From contig JAUIGU010000003.1 in assembly GCA_030432595.1 (NCBI GenBank), forward strand, positions 1-64,000: a stretch of DNA of 64,000 nucleotides, written 5' to 3'. The notes beneath the pieces were generated by a model. The model did not search any database, had not been told where the DNA came from, and saw only the letters and a list, made by a program, of their open reading frames with translations. This stretch comes from Phycisphaerae bacterium. GTDB lineage: Bacteria > Planctomycetota > Phycisphaerae > Phycisphaerales > Phycisphaeraceae. A program made the translations under genes and the position numbers. This document shows positions 6,561 through 15,143 of this stretch, one piece after another. Numbering within the stretch: position 1 is the stretch's first letter; each line of letters begins with the position of its first letter.

Positions 6561-6864
6561 TAAGCGGTGTACAACCAGAAAGCTTCATGTGACTTAAATT
6601 TCCGGGTACCCCGCTACGTACGTGCCCTGAACGAATGTCGCGACGCAAAATCCCGCGTAGCCTCTCTATGAGCGGGTTCCGTCACGATAACGTACGCGAT
6701 ATCAAGAGCTTGCCGAAGGCAAGGTTCGTTGCCGGCATCGTGAGGGATCGCCTCGCACGAGACATGCAGTCAAAAAAAGTAAGCAATCGCGTAAGACGCC
6801 GCGGGTAGCTCTCGTGAAGGTTGTAGTGACTTGCTCGTTTTCTCAAACCATTCTGGAGAGCACA

Positions 6865-7446
6865 ATGCCGAACGCCATGATTCTCGTTGATTACGAAACT
6901 TTCTACCGGGCTCGTGAAGCAAATACCCGCCCTTGGCCGCATCAGCACGATGCACCGGATCACCGCGCATACCTAAACGGATTGTACGCGCCGGATATCG
7001 AGGTGCTCGGGGGACTGTCCGCTAGGCTAGCTTGTGGCTACCGCACTATTTTGCGAAACGCCTACGCGAACTTCAAAATGTTTGACTGGATCAACAACCG
7101 GCCATTTCATTTTCTCAGCACTGCCCCAGGGTTGCTGACGGAAGCGGGGTTCGCACCCCAAGCTGTCCACTGCTACAAACGTAACGAGCACCGTAACGCG
7201 GCCGATATTGCGTTGGTAGTCGACGCCATGGAAACTGCATGCTCGGCGACGCCGATCGAGCGTGCTGTACTTGTGGTCGGGGATTCGGACTACCTCGCCC
7301 TGATTCGAGCGCTACGTTCACGTGGAATCGAAGTCTTTGTCGTAGGTATGCGCGACTGCACTTCGAATCTCCTTAAGACAGCGGCCGACCGGTTCTTCTG
7401 GTTTGAAGAACTCGCGGGTGCCACTCATCCTGCCGTGGCCGCTTGA
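6865..7446 (+). CDS. NYN-domain (PIN-like) ribonuclease
   Basis: A 193-residue protein of the NYN/LabA (DUF88) group of PIN-like nucleases. Acidic residues expected at the metal site are present: Asp9 in MILVDYETF, Asp114 and Asp120 in NAADIALVVDAM, and Asp140/Asp142 in VLVVGDSDYLALIRALRSRG, followed by the GIEVFVVGM strand typical of the family. Members cut RNA. The ATG at 6865 is chosen because GGAGAG stands 6 bases upstream; an ATG at 6814 lacks a site. The gene faces away from the large structured RNA region and converges with the caspase gene, with only 7 bases between stops. A role in processing the nearby RNA is inference only. Confidence 0.82.
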   Translation: MPNAMILVDYETFYRAREANTRPWPHQHDAPDHRAYLNGLYAPDIEVLGGLSARLACGYRTILRNAYANFKMFDWINNRPFHFLSTAPGLLTEAGFAPQAVHCYKRNEHRNAADIALVVDAMETACSATPIERAVLVVGDSDYLALIRALRSRGIEVFVVGMRDCTSNLLKTAADRFFWFEELAGATHPAVAA

Positions 7447-7453
7447 GCAGCGG

Positions 7454-10258
7454 CTAACGACGGCCCCCAGCAGTCTGAATGGCGGCGATCGCTTCGGTGA
7501 TCGCTGCCTGCAAGGAGGGGTCGTTGCTGCTGGTGTCCTCGGCCTTTCGAAGCTGGCGAACAACATCACCCGATCCGCCGTCCAAATCACTCAGTAGCTT
7601 GAGATAATAGTGCTTCCGGGGGCTTTGCTTGGCGATGGCTGGGACGATGGCCGTTACCACCAGATCAGAGTCGGCCTCCAAGTGTTTAGCGATTAGCCTA
7701 ACCGCAAGTTGGTGCTGAAGGTGCCGTTGGTTGGTGTCTTCACCGGGCGACTCCATGAAACGCAGCAATAGTTCAGGACCATTGAGCACCATCCGTTCCA
7801 ACGAGTCGGACTCTTCGGGGTAACGGGCGAGAAAATCGTCCCACGCTTTCTGGGCCAGCCGTGTCTCGGCGTGCCACCCCCACATGTTGTAAGCGATGTC
7901 GTCCTGATGGATATCCCACGGCGGGTTCATGTAGTAGAGGATCAGGCACACGGTGCCAACAGCGGGCAGCATCTCCTGTTCGCAAGCCAAAGCTAGGTAG
8001 CTCAGACCTTTGGCAGGGTCGGCATCGACATGAAGTCCGTCGTAGTAGTAGCTGCCGAGCACAAACTGAGCAATCGCGTGGCGTAGGTCTGCCGCCTCGT
8101 GCAGATAACGAATCGCCTGGCTTGTGTCTTGTTGCACAACGTCACCGTTCATATGCCACGCGAATAGCTTAAACACCGCGTCGGCAACGCCTTCTTCTGC
8201 CGCACGTGCCATATAGCTTTGCGCGAGACGGTAATCCACCGGGCGATGCCGCCCCTGTGCATAGATCAGGCCAAGCTCGAAAACCGCCCGGCTGTGCCCC
8301 TGGTCGGCAGCAAGTTGCAACCACTTGACTCCGCTCGATGGGTCCAAGGCAAAGGGGTTCGTCGTGCCCTCGGGTACGGCATAATCCTCGCCCAGCATCA
8401 ATAAACCCGTGAAATACTGAGCCTGCGCAATACCAGCTTCGGCGCTGGCGAGAAGGTGTCGCCGAGCACGGGGGGGATCGGCCGCAACCAATGGGTGGCT
8501 GCCTATGTAGAGATCGGCCAGAGCAAGGTGCCCGTAGGCGTCCCCCGACTCAATCGCGGCCTCGGCCCAGCGTTTAACCTCGTCGCCGCTGCGGACTGCA
8601 CCACCTTTACCCCAAAGGTGGGCCATCGCCAGTTCGTGCTGGGCACGCCCCAGGCCACCTTCCGCCGCCCGGCGTACCAGATCGAATCGCTTCTTAAGCT
8701 GGGTCTGAAAGTCGTCGGAGTCTGTATCCGAACGTTCGGCTAGCAGGTCATCGATCGCAACGCTCTCGTCATACACCGCCGCGGGATAATCCAGGTCAAA
8801 TGACTCCCTGAGCAAACGGTCGGCAAGGATCGGGTTCGCTTCGACGCCGATTCCGTCCCGGTAGCACTTCGCCAGTGCATACAAACCTGACCCTGTACCG
8901 CGTTCGTTTGAGTTCGAAGCCCAATGGAACGCGGCATCCGGGTCTTCTTCGACTCCGAGTCCAAGCCGGAAGCAGTGTGACAACGCGGCCATCGCTTCGG
9001 CATCGCCGAGCCCCGCGTTTTCGGTGTAGATCTGCGTCCGCTGCCGCCACTGCCGCTCTCGCTCGTCGCGATCCACCGCAAAGGCGGGATCGGGTGTGTG
9101 TAGAGCCCTCAGCGTCTCGGACGGCTGGATGCGATTCCGCCGTCGCTCCAGGCGTCGACCGTCGAAGCGCTCGATGGCCGCATCGAGGCCGGCTTGGTCG
9201 AGGGAGCGCGGAATGAACACGAACTCGCCGGTGCTGTCGGCCGACTCGCGGTACTGCGGCCACATCGCTGATTTAGGGTCGTTGCCCGTCAAATCCCGCA
9301 GGCCTTCACTGAGCAACGCATGCAACTCGGTAGCCCCCGTTGCATCGTCACTGGTAAGACCGCTCAAGAGATAATGCGCGAAATGTGAATTCTGTAGTAC
9401 GGACCCATTCAAAGTGTCGGTGACCCGATAGCCAGCCGCCGGCTCACGAGCTTCTTGCCCCGATAAGCCGGCAGTAATCGCCGCTCGGGATGGATTGGCC
9501 ACGCTGGATTCGAGACTCTCGCGGGGATGCCCGGCTTGGTCCAGGCCGATGTAGCCGCTATGGCAGGTGTTCAGCAAGATCAGAACATGCTTCGCATTAG
9601 ACGATTCGAGTTGATTGCCCAGCCAAGCGAAGCTGACCGCATACTCTTCCCAGGCATCTGGATCGGACGTGTCATTCATGTCCAACGGGGCGTCCCACGG
9701 CAATAGATAGCCAGCCTGCACTGGATCGCCGTTTCTGTCGAAATAGTCGAGTTCCTTGCCGTGTGTGGCAAAAAAAATGATGACCGCGTCGTTAGGTCCG
9801 ACCGCGCCGAGCCGCTGGACGGATTCCTCGATTGCTGATTTCTTCGCCTCGGCGCCGATCAGGGTGTCGACGCGGTAGCCGTATCGGGTTCTAAACAGAA
9901 GGGCGAGGTCCTTAGCGTCTTTCTCCAAGTACTGGCGAGCTTCGATATTACCGCGTGGAAAATTGTCGATACCGACGCATAAAACATGTACTTGGTCGTA
10001 GAAATCAAAATGATCTCCGCGATCTTCGATCTGCGAGTCGAGTGAGTCATTAAAAATCTGACTCTCCACTTCTTGCGACTCGGCCACTGGCGACACTGAG
10101 ATGACGACGGGGTCCGTAGCCTGTTCAACCATTTCATTGATGGTGAGCGTATTAGTCCGCGCAGAAAGAGTTTGATCTGTAGAGAGGACTTGCCACGCGG
10201 CAACAGTCAAGGCTGACAGCACCAGTAAACCTGTGCCGAGAATGAATGTCTTCTTCAT
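7454..10258 (-). CDS. Exported caspase-family protease with Sel1 repeats
   Basis: A 934-residue protein. Residues 4-24 (FILGTGLLVLSALTVAAWQV) are a signal peptide or membrane anchor. A C14 caspase/metacaspase domain covers about 88-300: VHVLCVGIDNF, ARQYLEKDAKDLALLF, then catalytic His166 in FFATHGK and Cys232 in LLNTCHSGY, so it should be active. From about 415 to 790 come Sel1-type repeats (for example MAALSHCFRLGLGVEEDPDA, ALAKCYRDGIGVEANPILAD, ALADLYIGSH, LGLIYAQGRHRPVDYRLAQS, LGSYYYDGLHVDADPAKGLS), a protein-binding scaffold. It is the last gene of an operon with an ECF sigma factor and a membrane anti-sigma factor, 15 bases after the latter. An obvious model is that it cuts the anti-sigma factor outside the membrane. 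The target is not known. Confidence 0.88.
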   Translation of the reverse strand: MKKTFILGTGLLVLSALTVAAWQVLSTDQTLSARTNTLTINEMVEQATDPVVISVSPVAESQEVESQIFNDSLDSQIEDRGDHFDFYDQVHVLCVGIDNFPRGNIEARQYLEKDAKDLALLFRTRYGYRVDTLIGAEAKKSAIEESVQRLGAVGPNDAVIIFFATHGKELDYFDRNGDPVQAGYLLPWDAPLDMNDTSDPDAWEEYAVSFAWLGNQLESSNAKHVLILLNTCHSGYIGLDQAGHPRESLESSVANPSRAAITAGLSGQEAREPAAGYRVTDTLNGSVLQNSHFAHYLLSGLTSDDATGATELHALLSEGLRDLTGNDPKSAMWPQYRESADSTGEFVFIPRSLDQAGLDAAIERFDGRRLERRRNRIQPSETLRALHTPDPAFAVDRDERERQWRQRTQIYTENAGLGDAEAMAALSHCFRLGLGVEEDPDAAFHWASNSNERGTGSGLYALAKCYRDGIGVEANPILADRLLRESFDLDYPAAVYDESVAIDDLLAERSDTDSDDFQTQLKKRFDLVRRAAEGGLGRAQHELAMAHLWGKGGAVRSGDEVKRWAEAAIESGDAYGHLALADLYIGSHPLVAADPPRARRHLLASAEAGIAQAQYFTGLLMLGEDYAVPEGTTNPFALDPSSGVKWLQLAADQGHSRAVFELGLIYAQGRHRPVDYRLAQSYMARAAEEGVADAVFKLFAWHMNGDVVQQDTSQAIRYLHEAADLRHAIAQFVLGSYYYDGLHVDADPAKGLSYLALACEQEMLPAVGTVCLILYYMNPPWDIHQDDIAYNMWGWHAETRLAQKAWDDFLARYPEESDSLERMVLNGPELLLRFMESPGEDTNQRHLQHQLAVRLIAKHLEADSDLVVTAIVPAIAKQSPRKHYYLKLLSDLDGGSGDVVRQLRKAEDTSSNDPSLQAAITEAIAAIQTAGGRR

Positions 10259-10273
10259 TTATATTTCCGGTCT

Positions 10274-11206
10274 TTATTCTTCGCTCAATGGGAAAGTCCA
10301 ACCGCTAATGTGGATGCCTTCTGCTCGGAGTCGGTCCGCTAGATCAGTGGCCCATTGCGGAGTTGGCGGCGGCGGATCGTCAGGCGACCCTAGCGAGACG
10401 CCTCCGGCACGCTCGACCTTTGTGTCGTCGGTGGCGTGTACCAGCCGATATCCCGGCTCGATGGATGGCGTGGATGGGATCGATGCGAGTTGTGATTCAA
10501 CCATGCGGCGAAATTCTACATCACTCATTTCTGTAGACTTGGCTATGAAAAATAGCGAAGCGTTTTCGCCTTCACGGCCGTGAATGCTGACCACCCAGTT
10601 GTCACCGGCTACGTCTCTGAGCGGCGTCAGTGTCATCCCCGTCGAATCGCGGACGGCCAGATAGTTGTTATCGACATCCACCGGTGATAGCCGATACGCA
10701 TGGTTGGAAGGTAGCACCTTACGCTCCAGTGAGAAAGGTTGCCAGGAATCAGTACCCAGCGGCGATAATTCAACAATCTGGAACGCTGGTACAGAACTGG
10801 ATGACCGGTCGTTGGATGACATAATCCACCAGACCCCTACGCACAGGATCACGGTTGCCGCAGCGGCCAAGCCTCCCCTGAGCCATCTGGTGAGTAGTAG
10901 CGGACTATTACTGTCGCCTAACGAGCCCTCGCTCGGCGCGTCTTGCGAATCTGGTCTGTTCGGCAACTGCTCTTGAATCCAAGTATGATATTTGTCAGCA
11001 TCAACATCGGCAACGGACCGGGGATCGGCACATTCATAGATTCGGATTGTGCGGAAAACTTCCTGATCATCATCGATGAGTTCAGGGTGATCGTTCAGAA
11101 AGCGAAGGATTTGCTTTTTGATTTGCGCAACATCAGAGCTATCTGGAGCGGCGTCTAGCAATGCCATCATCAGACCATCGAACTGTGCTTGAATGTCTAC
11201 TGACAT
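10274..11206 (-). CDS. Membrane-spanning anti-sigma factor candidate
   Basis: About 310 residues with one membrane segment near residues 108-128 (GGLAAAATVILCVGVWWIM). The N-terminal cytoplasmic part (FDGLMMALLDAAPDSSDVAQ, then YHTWIQEQLPNR) should hold the ECF sigma factor encoded just upstream. The C-terminal 180 residues lie outside the membrane and show mixed beta strands (NYLAVRDSTGMTLTPL, NWVVSIHGREGENASLFFIA) and a Pro-rich linker (SPDDPPPPTPQW). The ATG at 11206 overlaps the sigma-factor stop by one base (TGATG), with GAGGAA upstream; a GTG three bases earlier is also possible. It lacks the zinc-binding HxxxCxxC of ZAS anti-sigma domains, so this is a call from position, topology and size. 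It precedes the caspase gene. Confidence 0.65.
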   Translation of the reverse strand: MSVDIQAQFDGLMMALLDAAPDSSDVAQIKKQILRFLNDHPELIDDDQEVFRTIRIYECADPRSVADVDADKYHTWIQEQLPNRPDSQDAPSEGSLGDSNSPLLLTRWLRGGLAAAATVILCVGVWWIMSSNDRSSSSVPAFQIVELSPLGTDSWQPFSLERKVLPSNHAYRLSPVDVDNNYLAVRDSTGMTLTPLRDVAGDNWVVSIHGREGENASLFFIAKSTEMSDVEFRRMVESQLASIPSTPSIEPGYRLVHATDDTKVERAGGVSLGSPDDPPPPTPQWATDLADRLRAEGIHISGWTFPLSEE

Positions 11207-11880
11207 CACGATGATTCCTCTGTCAGTTCCCGCAACTTCTTGCGCCCACGGCTGAGACGCGCCTCGAAGTTGGTGCGGGTTACGCCCGCGAGGTTCGCAG
11301 CCTCAAGAATGTCCATGCCCTTCAAATCCACGAGTTCAATTGCTTCGCGTTGAATGTCAGACAACTCCTTGACCAAGAGACGTTTCTTCTCTGCCATTTC
11401 CCTCTGTTTTTCTTCAATCTGTTCAAGTAACCGCCGATTCTCTTCGTCGGTTTCTTCCTTGATCATCTGCTCTAGAGGCGTGAGTTGCTCTGCTCTCGCA
11501 GCTTCATTCGCTCGCTCCAGTTCCAACCTGCGTTTTCTGCTTCTGTGTCGATCGCGAGCCATACCGACCACACGTCTGGACACCCATGCCCGAAACATAA
11601 CAAAGGTGTCGTTGTTCGACTGAACCGTGAAATAATCGACGAGCAATTTTTCCCATACCCAGACCGATACTTCACATACGATCTCCTTAGCCTCTTCACG
11701 TTGTCGGGTGGCTGCAAGCGCACTACTAAAGAGTCCCGGAAAAATAGCTTTCATTACGTGACCAAAGGCCTCTTGGTCATGCTCAAAAACCGCTTGCAAG
11801 ACAAGAGCATTTAGTTTTTCGACATTTAATGGATCGCGCGATTTAGGCTCGAAGAGATCATTGTCTAAGCCATCGTCCAT
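11206..11880 (-). CDS. ECF-type RNA polymerase sigma factor
   Basis: A 224-residue extracytoplasmic-function sigma factor. Region 2 is at about residues 28-115 (AFGHVMKAIFPGLFSSALAA, EIVCEVSVWVWEKL, ending in the basic MARDRHRSRKRRLELER). Region 4 is at about 170-220 (LSDIQREAIELVDLKGMDIL, then the HTH ANLAGVTRTNFEARLSRGRK). A long charged coiled-coil linker lies between them (EEKQREMAEKKRLLVKEL). It shares an operon with a small anti-sigma-like protein upstream and with the membrane anti-sigma factor and caspase downstream. Planctomycetes carry many such factors, yet one inside a conjugative element is unusual. No strong Shine-Dalgarno precedes the ATG at 11880. Confidence 0.88.
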   Translation of the reverse strand: MDDGLDNDLFEPKSRDPLNVEKLNALVLQAVFEHDQEAFGHVMKAIFPGLFSSALAATRQREEAKEIVCEVSVWVWEKLLVDYFTVQSNNDTFVMFRAWVSRRVVGMARDRHRSRKRRLELERANEAARAEQLTPLEQMIKEETDEENRRLLEQIEEKQREMAEKKRLLVKELSDIQREAIELVDLKGMDILEAANLAGVTRTNFEARLSRGRKKLRELTEESS

Positions 11881-11971
11881 ACGGTACAGCCCGCCTCTTA
11901 AGGCATACGTGTGTCGCTTCTAGTATATCACCTTTTCAGGACAAAAGTTGATGTTGATGGGCAACGTCAAC

Positions 11972-12238
11972 CTAGTGTTGTTCGGGTAGATTCTCTCGCA
12001 ACCACTCATGGTATCGGCCTATCTCCTCTTGAGTAACTGCGGAGGGAGAGGCCTGTGCAAAGACATCGATCATCTGATCGATGTCTTCGACATCTTTTGG
12101 TCGTCCGGGTTCTGATCCTAAGTCAGGATTCTCCCGTGCAGACCCCTTCAGTTCCTCCTTTAGTTTCTCGATCTCCGGACTGTCCGGTGCCATATCGATC
12201 AGCTTGCACAACTTTTCGTCAAACTCGTGCTGCTTCAT
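11972..12238 (-). CDS. Small protein matching the anti-sigma N-terminal domain
   Basis: An 88-residue soluble protein. It aligns over its whole length with the cytoplasmic N-terminus of the membrane anti-sigma factor two genes downstream. Shared positions include FD....L.D.APDS near the start, NP.L in the middle and YH.W..E.LP at the end (MKQHEFDEKLCKLIDMAPDS here, YHEWLRENLPEQ at its C-terminus). It has no membrane segment. It may be a free anti-sigma domain that competes for the same ECF factor, or a decoy. The ATG follows a perfect AAGGAG. It heads the operon, 91 bases before the sigma gene. Confidence 0.7.
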   Translation of the reverse strand: MKQHEFDEKLCKLIDMAPDSPEIEKLKEELKGSARENPDLGSEPGRPKDVEDIDQMIDVFAQASPSAVTQEEIGRYHEWLRENLPEQH

Positions 12239-12469
12239 GTTGGTCTCCTTTCGTAAAACCTGGAGACGTTCCCATCAACATCTCGGAAGCACCCAATGGG
12301 CGATACCAAGTTGTTGACTTGAGATTAATAGCCGAACGCCAAATCCCATTAGACCACCACTGTCCCGAATGTTATGCCAACTTCGAGTAATGATGTGTGC
12401 TAAGCAATAAGTATGCAGTAATCTTCGCTAGCCAGTAAGAAGCTATGCAAGTGCATCGTTAGCATAGAT

Positions 12470-13000
12470 ATGAAGAAATATCCAACGATTTCGGCTAGAT
12501 CGCGTCGATTATGTTTTATTGGAACGACGATTCTTGGTCTCGTTTCTATATGGCTCCTGAGCCAGGATGCAAGTAAATATATAGTCCTCAATACTTCGTC
12601 GAGCTTGCCTTCAGGGTTGTACATACGAACCAACAAGACTCCGAAACAGTCGATGTTGATCGAATTTTGCCCCCCACAACCAGCTCGCGAATATGCCGAT
12701 CAACGTTGGGGGCTCGTAACAGAAACTGTACGCTTCCTAAAACCCGTCGTCGCGGCATCAGGTGACCATGTCGATGCCACTAGCGATGTCCTGATCGTCA
12801 ATGGGCTGCCGCTCGCACCCATACAGACTCTCGACTCCCAAGGGCGGGAATTGCCGCGCTGGAAGGAGGCCCGCATACTCAGCGAGGTTGAGTTCTTTGT
12901 CGTCTCAGACCGCGTTCCGCAGAGCTTCGACAGCCGCTATTTCGGGCCGATTCACCGGGACGAAATCTTGGCCGTACGTCGTCCTCTGATCACTTGGTAG
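12470..13000 (+). CDS. traF: TraF-like conjugal transfer signal peptidase
   Basis: A 176-residue S26-family protease. It has an N-terminal membrane helix (residues about 14-31, FIGTTILGLVSIWLL). The catalytic serine lies in SSLPSGLYIR (Ser45) and the general-base lysine in RFLKPVVAASGDHV (Lys91). TraF of IncP plasmids trims and circularises the TrbC pilin; a TrbC-like pilin is encoded 6 kb downstream. The C-terminal FGPIHRDEILAVRRPL matches the end of this fold. It is the first gene of the transfer region on this strand and precedes the putative oriT and the relaxase. The Shine-Dalgarno before ATG 12470 is weak. Confidence 0.88.
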   Translation: MKKYPTISARSRRLCFIGTTILGLVSIWLLSQDASKYIVLNTSSSLPSGLYIRTNKTPKQSMLIEFCPPQPAREYADQRWGLVTETVRFLKPVVAASGDHVDATSDVLIVNGLPLAPIQTLDSQGRELPRWKEARILSEVEFFVVSDRVPQSFDSRYFGPIHRDEILAVRRPLITW

Positions 13001-13017
13001 GGCTCGGTTTTCCAGGG

Positions 13018-13087
13018 GCGTTACCCACAACCGCTCGCTCGCAGGAGCTGAGGAAGGCTCAGCTTTGCGAGCGGCTGTGGATAACGC
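13018..13087. repeat. Large cruciform, oriT candidate
   Basis: Arms of 21 bases (13018-13038 and 13067-13087) are complementary at 19 positions, the two exceptions being G-T wobbles. Inside them lies a second, perfect hairpin AGCTGAG-GAAGG-CTCAGCT (13046-13064). It stands between traF and the relaxase gene, where oriT is expected, and has no T tail, so a terminator is less likely. No known nic consensus was recognised in the 205 bases that follow. Confidence 0.45.
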
Positions 13088-13292
13088 ATGGACGCTCCTT
13101 GGCCTGGCGAACCCGGAAATTTTGGAAGGCAAGATAAAAGCAGAGACTCTTCGTGGCTGGAAGAGTAGATGAGAGCACGCCTTAGGAGCACTCCGTCGTA
13201 CCGACAGCCTCTGTCTGCTCGGTAGAACCACGCGCAGACGTAAGTTACTGGGCCTCCCGTAAGAATGTGGCGATTCGTTTCGTTCATTTGAC

Positions 13293-15143
13293 ATGGGCTC
13301 GCGTGCTTCTTTCGATCACATTCAACCCGACTCGATTGCCCGCTTCGGCCGTTCGGGCAGTTCGACTAATCCGCGAACTCTTCCGGGTTCTCGCAGCACG
13401 CGCCGTTCTTCCGTACGGACAGGGTTCGGCCGCGGGACGAGCGTATTCGGTGCCGGTCGGCAATCGCAGCGGGTGGCGGTCAAAGTGCATCTCGTGCGAC
13501 ACTACACGCCCCAGAAAGGCCGTGAGTCGATTGCCCGTCACAGTCGCTACATCGGCCGCGAGGGGGTATCACAAGACGCTCAGCGCGGCGTCTTCTACGG
13601 GCCGAAACTCGACGGCATGGAGGCCCAAGACCTGGCCGCGAAGTGGGCGGAAGACCGCCATCACTTCCGCGTCATAGTGTCACCTGAACGGGGTCGCGAA
13701 CTTCCGGACCTGACCGACTACACCCGCGACGTGATGCGGCGCGTCGAAGCCGACCTTGGTACACGTTTGGAGTGGGTGGCGGTTAACCATTTCAACACCG
13801 ACAACCCGCACATACATGTGTTGCTGAGGGGTCGTGATGAACGCCACCGTGACCTCGTTATTCAACGGGATTACATCGGCCACGGCATGCGTGAACGGGC
13901 CCAGCAAGTCGCGACAGAAAGGATCGGTGAACGGACCGTCGACCACGCCCGTGAGTCACTACGCAAGCAGGTCTACGCCGAACGTTGGACCGAGCTTGAC
14001 CGCGTACTTGAAAGGCTCGCGAAGCGAACCGAGAGCAGTTTGCACCTTGACCTATCAAAGACGGTGTTCCGACCCGGAGCCGTCGTGGATGCCGACATGA
14101 TCGGCCAGCGTTTGCGAGTCCTCGAAGGCCTCCAACTCGCGTCCGCATCACGGTCAAAGCTCGGCTTCGCACGAAATCGCCCCGCGGAAATACCGCGGCG
14201 TTGGAGCGTGGTTCCCGATTTCTCGACCGCGTTGAACGACCTCGGTGAGCGTAACGATGCCATCAAGCAGATTCATGCCGCCATGGGCCAGAAAGCGCAG
14301 AACTTAGTACCCCGTATTGAACGATTCAGAAACCTTTCGACGTCCTCCAGAAGAGCTATAGATGATCCACAGACCACGCAACGTGCGGAGCGGGTTACCG
14401 GCACCTTACTGGCGAAAGGAACGGTTGATGAATTGACGGACCGGCGTTTCGTATTGGTGCAAGATGTCTATTCAGCAGAATCACGACCCCTTCATGCGTA
14501 CGTCCGGGCTTCCGAAGAATACGACGCAGCTACGCCCGGATCGGTGGTCCAGCTAGGTCCGACGCGATACCGTGAATCGTATCTGTCAATCATTGCTGGC
14601 CCCAGTTTGCAAAATCAGGTGAAGGCCAAGGCGTGGACCTGGCTAGACCGGCAGCTCTATCGCAGTCGCAGCTCGAATGCCGGTGAAGCAGTTGCTCATT
14701 CTCAAGACGTTCAGACAGCGCTAGATGCTCGCGCCGAGTGGCTTATCGCCCAGGGGTATGCCATACCTTCTGCCTTCAACAGCTCGTCGCGTTCGATACG
14801 GTTCCGATCCGGGGCAAGAGACGAATTGCTGATACAGGAACTCCGTGGTCTGATTGCGGGCAAACCGGCGGCACCGTCGTTGTTGCAGCCAGGGCAAACC
14901 GCCACGGGCCGCTATGCGGGTACTGCGTATTTGCACCAAGGAACCGTCGTCACGCTAGAACGCAACACGGCATTGATCGTCGTTCCGGTTCGTCGATATC
15001 CACACGCCCTGGAAACCGGCGCGACGGTTCACGCCACGATGCGGTCGGACCGCCGGGTGAGTTTTGAGGTTGTTTCGCCGCCAAGGGAACCGGATGTCCG
15101 CAGCCGTCAGCCCGAAGAGGTCGAATTGGAGGGCGGCCGATGA
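13293..15143 (+). CDS. MobP/VirD2-type conjugative relaxase
   Basis: A 616-residue relaxase that would nick oriT and pilot the strand into the recipient. The catalytic tyrosine is probably Tyr86 in HSRYIGR. The metal-binding histidines are His166, His173 and His175 in NHFNTDNPHIHVLLRG. Further family motifs are HHFRVIVSPE (123-132) and DYIGHGMRERA (about 190-205). The C-terminal half, with TGTLLAKGTVDELTDRRF and RYAGTAYLHQGTVVTLER, corresponds to the DUF3363 region found after VirD2-like domains in many ICE relaxases. The first 55 residues are Ser/Arg/Gly-rich and probably disordered. The stop overlaps the coupling-protein start by four bases (ATGA). Confidence 0.9.
   Translation: MGSRASFDHIQPDSIARFGRSGSSTNPRTLPGSRSTRRSSVRTGFGRGTSVFGAGRQSQRVAVKVHLVRHYTPQKGRESIARHSRYIGREGVSQDAQRGVFYGPKLDGMEAQDLAAKWAEDRHHFRVIVSPERGRELPDLTDYTRDVMRRVEADLGTRLEWVAVNHFNTDNPHIHVLLRGRDERHRDLVIQRDYIGHGMRERAQQVATERIGERTVDHARESLRKQVYAERWTELDRVLERLAKRTESSLHLDLSKTVFRPGAVVDADMIGQRLRVLEGLQLASASRSKLGFARNRPAEIPRRWSVVPDFSTALNDLGERNDAIKQIHAAMGQKAQNLVPRIERFRNLSTSSRRAIDDPQTTQRAERVTGTLLAKGTVDELTDRRFVLVQDVYSAESRPLHAYVRASEEYDAATPGSVVQLGPTRYRESYLSIIAGPSLQNQVKAKAWTWLDRQLYRSRSSNAGEAVAHSQDVQTALDARAEWLIAQGYAIPSAFNSSSRSIRFRSGARDELLIQELRGLIAGKPAAPSLLQPGQTATGRYAGTAYLHQGTVVTLERNTALIVVPVRRYPHALETGATVHATMRSDRRVSFEVVSPPREPDVRSRQPEEVELEGGR

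Noticed and set aside
5420-6660. Group II intron
   Set aside because: A GTGCG-like start can be found on the minus strand, but no domain V hairpin with its GAAA loop and no reverse transcriptase are present.
13018-13087. Rho-independent terminator of traF
   Set aside because: The hairpin is strong but neither side has a T-run; its nested, long arms and place before the relaxase fit oriT better.
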